Origin: Alphaproteobacteria bacterium
GTDB taxonomy: Bacteria; Pseudomonadota; Alphaproteobacteria; Caedimonadales; UBA1908
Assembly (NCBI GenBank): GCA_021298595.1
Contig: JAJTHL010000022.1
Location: 1 to 32,986, forward strand
Length of the DNA stretch: 32,986 bases
Direction of reading: 5' to 3'
The notes beneath the pieces were generated by a model. The model was given only the letters and a program-made list of their open reading frames with translations, had not been told where the DNA came from and made no database searches. The stretch's first letter is position 1. Every line of letters starts with the position of its first letter. Of the stretch, positions 27,656 through 32,986 are shown piece after piece. Both the position numbers and the translations under genes were made by a program.

Positions 27656-28333
27656 TTAACGAGAAGCCTGTCGAGCAACGGCACGCTTTTCCGTCGCCAT
27701 GGGATCATGGGCCATAATTTCGCCACGGAAAATCCAGACCTTAATGCCTGTCACACCGTAAGTGGTATGCGCACCGGCAAAACCGTAGTCGATGTCGGCG
27801 CGAAGGGTGTGCAAGGGCACACGGCCTTCACGGTATTCCTCAACACGCGCAATTTCTGCACCACCCAAGCGGCCAGAGACTGCCACACGCATGCCTTGAG
27901 CGCCCATTTTAAGGGTCGACTGCATGGCTCGCTTCATGGCACGGCGATAGCTTCCGCGACGCTCGATTTGTTGAGCAATGTTCTCAGCGACCAACTGCGC
28001 ATCAAGCTCCGGCTTGCGGATTTCAACCACATTCAAGCTAAACTCGCCGCTTACGCGCTTTGAGAGATCTTGCTTAAGCTTTTCGATATCAGCGCCCTTC
28101 TTACCAATGATGATGCCTGGACGCGCACTGTAAACGGTCACAATTACCTTTTTTGCCGGGCGTTCGATCACAACCTTGGAAATGCCCGCAGCAGACAACT
28201 TCTTTAAGATATATTCACGAAGCTTCAAATCCTCAATAAGGAGAGTCCCATAATCACGAGAGGCGAACCAGCGAGAGTCCCAAGTCCGGTTAATACCGAG
28301 ACGAAGCCCAATTGGCTTAACTTTCTGACCCAT
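27656..28333 (-). CDS. rpsC: 30S ribosomal protein S3
   Basis: The 225-residue protein starts [20 protein letters not shown], has a KH domain with the GKKG loop ([17 protein letters not shown]) and a C-terminal domain ending in [20 protein letters not shown]. It lines the mRNA entry tunnel. It begins on the last base of rplV (one-base overlap). Confidence 0.97.
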   Translation of the reverse strand: MGQKVKPIGLRLGINRTWDSRWFASRDYGTLLIEDLKLREYILKKLSAAGISKVVIERPAKKVIVTVYSARPGIIIGKKGADIEKLKQDLSKRVSGEFSLNVVEIRKPELDAQLVAENIAQQIERRGSYRRAMKRAMQSTLKMGAQGMRVAVSGRLGGAEIARVEEYREGRVPLHTLRADIDYGFAGAHTTYGVTGIKVWIFRGEIMAHDPMATEKRAVARQASR

Positions 28334-28713
28334 TATGCAGCGCTCCCTTGTTCACGAACAATGATTTCCATATTGCTAAAAGGCTTAAGGATACGAGCCC
28401 CACGCCCTCTTGCCCTGGCCATAAAGCGCTTCATCACAAAGCTCTTTCCAACATACGCTTCTGCAACAACCAAACGGTCCAAATCCAGACCATGGTTGTT
28501 TTCAGCATTGGCGATGGCGGACAACAAGAGCTTCTTAACATCTTGCGACACACGCTTTGGACAGAACTCCAGAACGCTGAGCGCCTCAGCAGCGCCGCGC
28601 CCACGAATCATCTGTGCCAACAAATTTAATTTCTGGGGACTAATGCGAACGGTACCCAGCTTCGCGCTGGCTTCGTTGACAGGCAGTCGCCTAGGAGCAG
28701 ATTTCTTGCCCAT
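28333..28713 (-). CDS. rplV: 50S ribosomal protein L22
   Basis: The 126-residue protein contains [20 protein letters not shown] and the beta-hairpin part [20 protein letters not shown] that reaches into the exit tunnel, the site of some macrolide resistance changes in other bacteria. Here the hairpin looks ordinary. A short N-terminal extension ([15 protein letters not shown]) is typical of Alphaproteobacteria. Confidence 0.97.
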   Translation of the reverse strand: MGKKSAPRRLPVNEASAKLGTVRISPQKLNLLAQMIRGRGAAEALSVLEFCPKRVSQDVKKLLLSAIANAENNHGLDLDRLVVAEAYVGKSFVMKRFMARARGRGARILKPFSNMEIIVREQGSAA

Positions 28714-28715
28714 TG

Positions 28716-28994
28716 TTATCCTCTCTTCGCCTTTTTGTCTACGCCGTGACCATAGTAGGTTCTTGTCGGAGCAAACTCGCCAAACTTTTGGCCAACCATC
28801 TCTTCTGTGACAAATACAGGTATAAACTTATGCCCGTTATGTACTCCAAAAGTCAAGCCAACAAACTGGGGAAGAATCGTGGAACGTCTTGACCACGTCT
28901 TGATAATGTCTTTACGACCGCCCTCGTGTGCTTTCTCGGCCTTCTTTAGAAGGTATCCATCAACAAAAGGACCTTTCCAAACAGATCTCGTCAC
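28716..28994 (-). CDS. rpsS: 30S ribosomal protein S19
   Basis: The 92-residue head protein reads [20 protein letters not shown], then [19 protein letters not shown] and [19 protein letters not shown]. It starts at GTG 28994, with AAGGGG upstream. It forms a complex with S13 near the A site. It is two bases from rplV. Confidence 0.97.
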   Translation of the reverse strand: MTRSVWKGPFVDGYLLKKAEKAHEGGRKDIIKTWSRRSTILPQFVGLTFGVHNGHKFIPVFVTEEMVGQKFGEFAPTRTYYGHGVDKKAKRG

Positions 28995-29005
28995 TGGTTT
29001 TCCCC

Positions 29006-29836
29006 TTACTTCTTAGCCCGACGACGAATGATAAACTTGTCGCTCGGATTCTTTTTGCTACGTGTCTTCTTACCTTTTGTCGGCACACCCCAAGGTGTGA
29101 CCGGGTGACGCCCACCAGAAGTCTTACCTTCACCACCACCGTGTGGGTGATCAACAGGGTTCATGGCCACACCACGAACACTAGGACGATGACCTAGCCA
29201 GCGGGAACGACCAGCCTTACCAAGACTGACGTTCTTTTGGTCGGGGTTTGAAACCGCCCCAATGGTGGCGCGGCATTCGCCGGTGACAATACGGAGTTCA
29301 CCCGAAGACAAACGAAGCTGAACGTACCCACCGTCACGACCGACGATTTGTGCGTAGGTGCCTGCAGAGCGGGCAAGCTGACCCCCTTTACGCGGCTTCA
29401 TTTCCACGTTGTGCACAATGGTTCCTACTACGATGTTCTTCAAAGGCATGGCGTTGCCTACCTTTACGTCGCAGGCCTGGCCAGAGATGATCTTGTCACC
29501 AACGGCAAGCCTTTGAGGCGCGATGATGTAAGCAAGCTCATCATCTTCATAACGAATAAGGGCAATGAACGCAGTTCTGTTGGGATCGTATTCAATGCGT
29601 TCAACAGTCGCCCATATATCATCCTTCATACGCTTGAAATCGATGAAGCGGTAACGTCGCTTGTGTGCGCCGCCACGGTGACGCACTGTAATACGTCCGT
29701 TATTGTTACGACCACCTGTGCCGGTCAAACCTTCTGTTAGTTCCTTAACAGGCTTACCTTTCCACAAGTCAGAGCGGTCAACCAAAATAAGTTGACGTTG
29801 TCCCGGGGTTGTGGGTTTAAAATGTTTGAGTGTCAT
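29006..29836 (-). CDS. rplB: 50S ribosomal protein L2
   Basis: The 276-residue protein is needed for subunit joining and peptidyl transfer. The RNA-binding core has [20 protein letters not shown] and the C-terminal domain has the invariant [19 protein letters not shown] with the functionally important histidine. The tail [17 protein letters not shown] is typical. It is two bases after rplW. Confidence 0.98.
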   Translation of the reverse strand: MTLKHFKPTTPGQRQLILVDRSDLWKGKPVKELTEGLTGTGGRNNNGRITVRHRGGAHKRRYRFIDFKRMKDDIWATVERIEYDPNRTAFIALIRYEDDELAYIIAPQRLAVGDKIISGQACDVKVGNAMPLKNIVVGTIVHNVEMKPRKGGQLARSAGTYAQIVGRDGGYVQLRLSSGELRIVTGECRATIGAVSNPDQKNVSLGKAGRSRWLGHRPSVRGVAMNPVDHPHGGGEGKTSGGRHPVTPWGVPTKGKKTRSKKNPSDKFIIRRRAKK

Positions 29837-29838
29837 CT

Positions 29839-30165
29839 TTAGAGTCCTGCTCCCATATCAATCGTCTGACCTTGGGCGAGACGCACAAAGGCTCTCTTTT
29901 GATCAGCCCTCTTGCCCAAACGGCCACGGAAGCGCTTTACTTTCCCAGGTCTATTTAGAACGTTCACATTGACAACGTTCACCTTGAAAATCATCTCAAC
30001 TGCCTTTGCCACTTCATACTTCGTAGCAGAAGAATCGATATTGAAGACGAACTGGCTATGCTGAGACACAAGTGTCGACTTCTCTGTTACCACAGGTGAG
30101 AGAAGAATGCTATAGGCACGTTCAGCAGATACCTTATTATGCTTTAAATAACGACGACCGCTCAT
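29839..30165 (-). CDS. rplW: 50S ribosomal protein L23
   Basis: The 108-residue protein has the L23 core [20 protein letters not shown] and [20 protein letters not shown]. It sits at the tunnel exit and docks trigger factor. It overlaps rplD by four bases, which suggests translational coupling. The N-terminal dozen residues ([12 protein letters not shown]) are an extension relative to E. coli. Confidence 0.96.
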   Translation of the reverse strand: MSGRRYLKHNKVSAERAYSILLSPVVTEKSTLVSQHSQFVFNIDSSATKYEVAKAVEMIFKVNVVNVNVLNRPGKVKRFRGRLGKRADQKRAFVRLAQGQTIDMGAGL

Positions 30166-30782
30166 GCTAGCCTCTCTTCAAGATTCTTCACTGCGTCCCT
30201 AGTCAAGACCAAGGTCTTGCGACGCAGAATGTCATACACGTTAATCCCTTGTTGGGGCAACACATCAACCAACGGAATGTTGGACGCTGCATTGGCGAAG
30301 GCTTCTGGAAGGGCCTCTCCCCCAATGACAAGCGCCGACGTGATCCCAAGTTTTGTGAGCTTCTCACGTAGGTCCTTTGTCTTGTGGGAGACCAAATCCA
30401 GGTTATCAAGAATCACAAGGGATCCTTCCTGAGCCTTTACAGAAAGCGCCGTCTTCAAAGCCAGAGCACGGACCTTCTTAGGAAGGTCAATGGCATGGGA
30501 GCGCACAACGGGGCCAAATACGATGCCACCGCCACGCATTTGTGGGGCGCGAAGGCTGCCAGCACGGGCGCGACCTGTACCTTTTTGCTTCCATGGCTTC
30601 TTTGTGGTGCCGCTGACTTCACTGATGCCACGGGTCTTATGTGTCCCTTGACGGCGCTTAGCCAATTGATAGTTGACCATGCGTGCCAATATGTCCGCAC
30701 GCTTTGGTAACCCAAAGATACCTTCGGGCAGGGAGTAATCCCCAACCTTCTTATTTTCTAATGTAATGATATCACACTTCAT
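30162..30782 (-). CDS. rplD: 50S ribosomal protein L4
   Basis: The 206-residue protein has the tunnel-lining loop with KKPWKQKGTGRARAGSLRAP and RGGGIVFGPVVRSHAIDLPK. In E. coli L4 represses the S10 operon through its leader; no comparable leader can exist here because the tuf-rpsJ gap is only 60 bases. It lies eight bases after rplC. Confidence 0.97.
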   Translation of the reverse strand: MKCDIITLENKKVGDYSLPEGIFGLPKRADILARMVNYQLAKRRQGTHKTRGISEVSGTTKKPWKQKGTGRARAGSLRAPQMRGGGIVFGPVVRSHAIDLPKKVRALALKTALSVKAQEGSLVILDNLDLVSHKTKDLREKLTKLGITSALVIGGEALPEAFANAASNIPLVDVLPQQGINVYDILRRKTLVLTRDAVKNLEERLA

Positions 30783-30790
30783 GATTCAAC

Positions 30791-31510
30791 CTATTCCTCA
30801 CTTTGAGAAGAAGCAACTGTCTCGGCTTCCCCAGCAGAGGCAATTAACGCAGCAGGAAATGGCAAGTCCTTAGGCGCCGCCTTCTTAACAGCGTCACGCA
30901 AAAGAACATAACTTCCCTTTGCACCGGGAACAGCGCCGCGGACCAAAATAAGCCCCTTCTCAGGCTCTGTTGCAAACACTTGGAGGTTTAGCGTTGTCAC
31001 ACGCTCGTCACCCATGTGTCCAGCCATTTTCTTACCCTTCCACGTGCGACCTGGATCCTGACATTGACCTGTCGAACCTTGGCTTCTGTGGGAGATAGAG
31101 ACACCGTGGCTGGCACGTAGACCACCAAAGTTGTGACGCTTCATCACACCCGCAAATCCTTTACCCTTAGAGGTACCGGTCACATCAATGAACTGACCTG
31201 CTAAAAAATGTGCTGGAGACAATTGGTCACCGACCTTCAAAAGCGCATCTTCGCTGACACGGAACTCAGCAAGCTTAGCCTTCGGAAGCACCTTTGCCGC
31301 TGCAAAGTGTCCGCGCATTCCCTTGGAAACATTTTTTACACGACGTTCACCTGCACCTAATTGCAGGGCTGTGTAGCCGTTTTTTTCCTGAGTCTTAATG
31401 GAAACAACTTGACAGTTCTCCACATAGAGAAGTGTCAAAGGAACGTGTTCACCTTCTGGGGTAAGAACACGACTCATACCGAGCTTTTGAGCAATTAAAC
31501 CTGTACGCAT
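30791..31510 (-). CDS. rplC: 50S ribosomal protein L3
   Basis: The 239-residue protein starts [20 protein letters not shown] and contains [20 protein letters not shown] and [20 protein letters not shown]. Its central loop reaches the peptidyl-transferase centre. The start used is ATG 31510; the TTG one codon upstream is not needed, as GGAGAG lies at good distance. A C-terminal extension ([22 protein letters not shown], in part) is acidic and poorly conserved, as in many Alphaproteobacteria. Confidence 0.97.
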   Translation of the reverse strand: MRTGLIAQKLGMSRVLTPEGEHVPLTLLYVENCQVVSIKTQEKNGYTALQLGAGERRVKNVSKGMRGHFAAAKVLPKAKLAEFRVSEDALLKVGDQLSPAHFLAGQFIDVTGTSKGKGFAGVMKRHNFGGLRASHGVSISHRSQGSTGQCQDPGRTWKGKKMAGHMGDERVTTLNLQVFATEPEKGLILVRGAVPGAKGSYVLLRDAVKKAAPKDLPFPAALIASAGEAETVASSQSEE

Positions 31511-31519
31511 CAATCTCTC

Positions 31520-31828
31520 CTAGAGCTTAATCTCGACGTCAACGCCTGCCGCCAAGTCAAGTTTTTTGAGCGCATCGACAGTTTCAGCTGTCCATCTTGA
31601 GATATCAAGAAGCCTTTTATGGGTTCTGATCTCAAATTGCTCGCGAGACTTTTTGTCAATGTGAGGGCCACGTAAGGTTGTAAATGTCTCTTTCGTATTT
31701 GGCAACGGGATGGGGCCACGCACGAGAGCTCCAGTTCTTTTTGCCGTTTCAGAGATTTCTTTTGCCGATTGATCAAGAATCCAGTGATCAAAGGCCTTTA
31801 ATCTTATGCGTATTTTTCGGTTTTCCAT
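31520..31828 (-). CDS. rpsJ: 30S ribosomal protein S10
   Basis: The 102-residue head protein has [20 protein letters not shown] and [20 protein letters not shown], then [15 protein letters not shown]10 is also the antitermination partner NusE. ATG 31828 is chosen because GGGAAAG lies three bases or so upstream and the product matches E. coli S10 (103). Earlier in-frame starts at 31840 and 31879 lie in or beyond the tuf-side hairpin. Confidence 0.96.
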   Translation of the reverse strand: MENRKIRIRLKAFDHWILDQSAKEISETAKRTGALVRGPIPLPNTKETFTTLRGPHIDKKSREQFEIRTHKRLLDISRWTAETVDALKKLDLAAGVDVEIKL

Positions 31829-31842
31829 TTTCTTTCCCATAC

Positions 31843-31872
31843 AAAAAGGCGCTTTGCTCGGAAAGCGCCTTT
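31843..31872 (-). terminator. Hairpin with T-run between tuf and rpsJ (terminator or attenuator)
   Basis: AAAGGCGCTTT (31845-31855) and AAAGCGCCTTT (31862-31872) form a perfect 11-base-pair stem with a six-base loop, and on the minus strand five Ts follow (31847-31843). It starts 17 bases after the tuf stop and ends only 14 bases before the rpsJ ATG. Confidence 0.8.
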
Positions 31873-31888
31873 CCTTCAACTGTCTTCC

Positions 31889-32986
<1,098 letters not shown>

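Overview
The window looks like a chromosomal segment of an alphaproteobacterium adapted to life inside eukaryotic cells. Three things point there: the ribosomal cluster has the alphaproteobacterial order secY-adk-rpsM-rpsK-rpoA-rplQ with no rpmJ after secY; a DUF1013/TrcR cell-cycle regulator, a family typical of Alphaproteobacteria, is present; and there is a full-length Tlc-type ATP/ADP translocase, the hallmark of energy-parasitic intracellular bacteria such as Rickettsiales and Holosporales. The sequence is moderately GC-rich, unlike the AT-rich Rickettsia and Holospora genomes, so a Holosporales-like or other less reduced intracellular lineage is my guess. The species cannot be read from the sequence.

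Layout. Bases 1-566 (minus) hold the N-terminal part of a LysE/RhtB amino-acid exporter that runs off the left edge. Bases 829-2583 (plus) encode a KefB/KefC-type K+/H+ antiporter. A complete high-affinity phosphate uptake operon, pstS-pstC-pstA-pstB-phoU, lies on the minus strand (7446 down to 2597) with overlapping or tightly packed genes and a TTGACA promoter element before pstS. Divergent from it is mutS (7518-10166, plus). It is followed, convergently, by an MFS transporter (minus), then trcR (plus), then a short AT-richer CHAP/TIGR02594-like peptidase gene (minus). Bases 12963-17987 (minus) hold abc-f, tlc and ppiD in one direction; the PpiD homologue appears to have lost its parvulin domain.

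From 18228 to the right edge the minus strand carries the S10-spc-alpha ribosomal super-operon, read right to left: tuf (5' end cut off by the window), rpsJ, rplC, rplD, rplW, rplB, rpsS, rplV, rpsC, rplP, rpmC, rpsQ, rplN, rplX, rplE, rpsN, rpsH, rplF, rplR, rpsE, rpmD, rplO, secY, adk, rpsM, rpsK, rpoA, rplQ. It closes with a strong 14-bp-stem terminator. A second terminator-like hairpin sits between tuf and rpsJ, leaving almost no room for a promoter before rpsJ.

Together the genes describe a cell that still makes its own translation and secretion machinery and repairs its DNA, imports phosphate, and can exchange ATP with a host. I saw no CRISPR array, insertion sequence, rRNA or tRNA gene, and no clear undescribed multi-gene system. 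The most unusual items are the parvulin-less PpiD, the orphan peptidase without a visible signal peptide, and several inverted repeats in short regulatory gaps. No gap between genes exceeds 300 bases.
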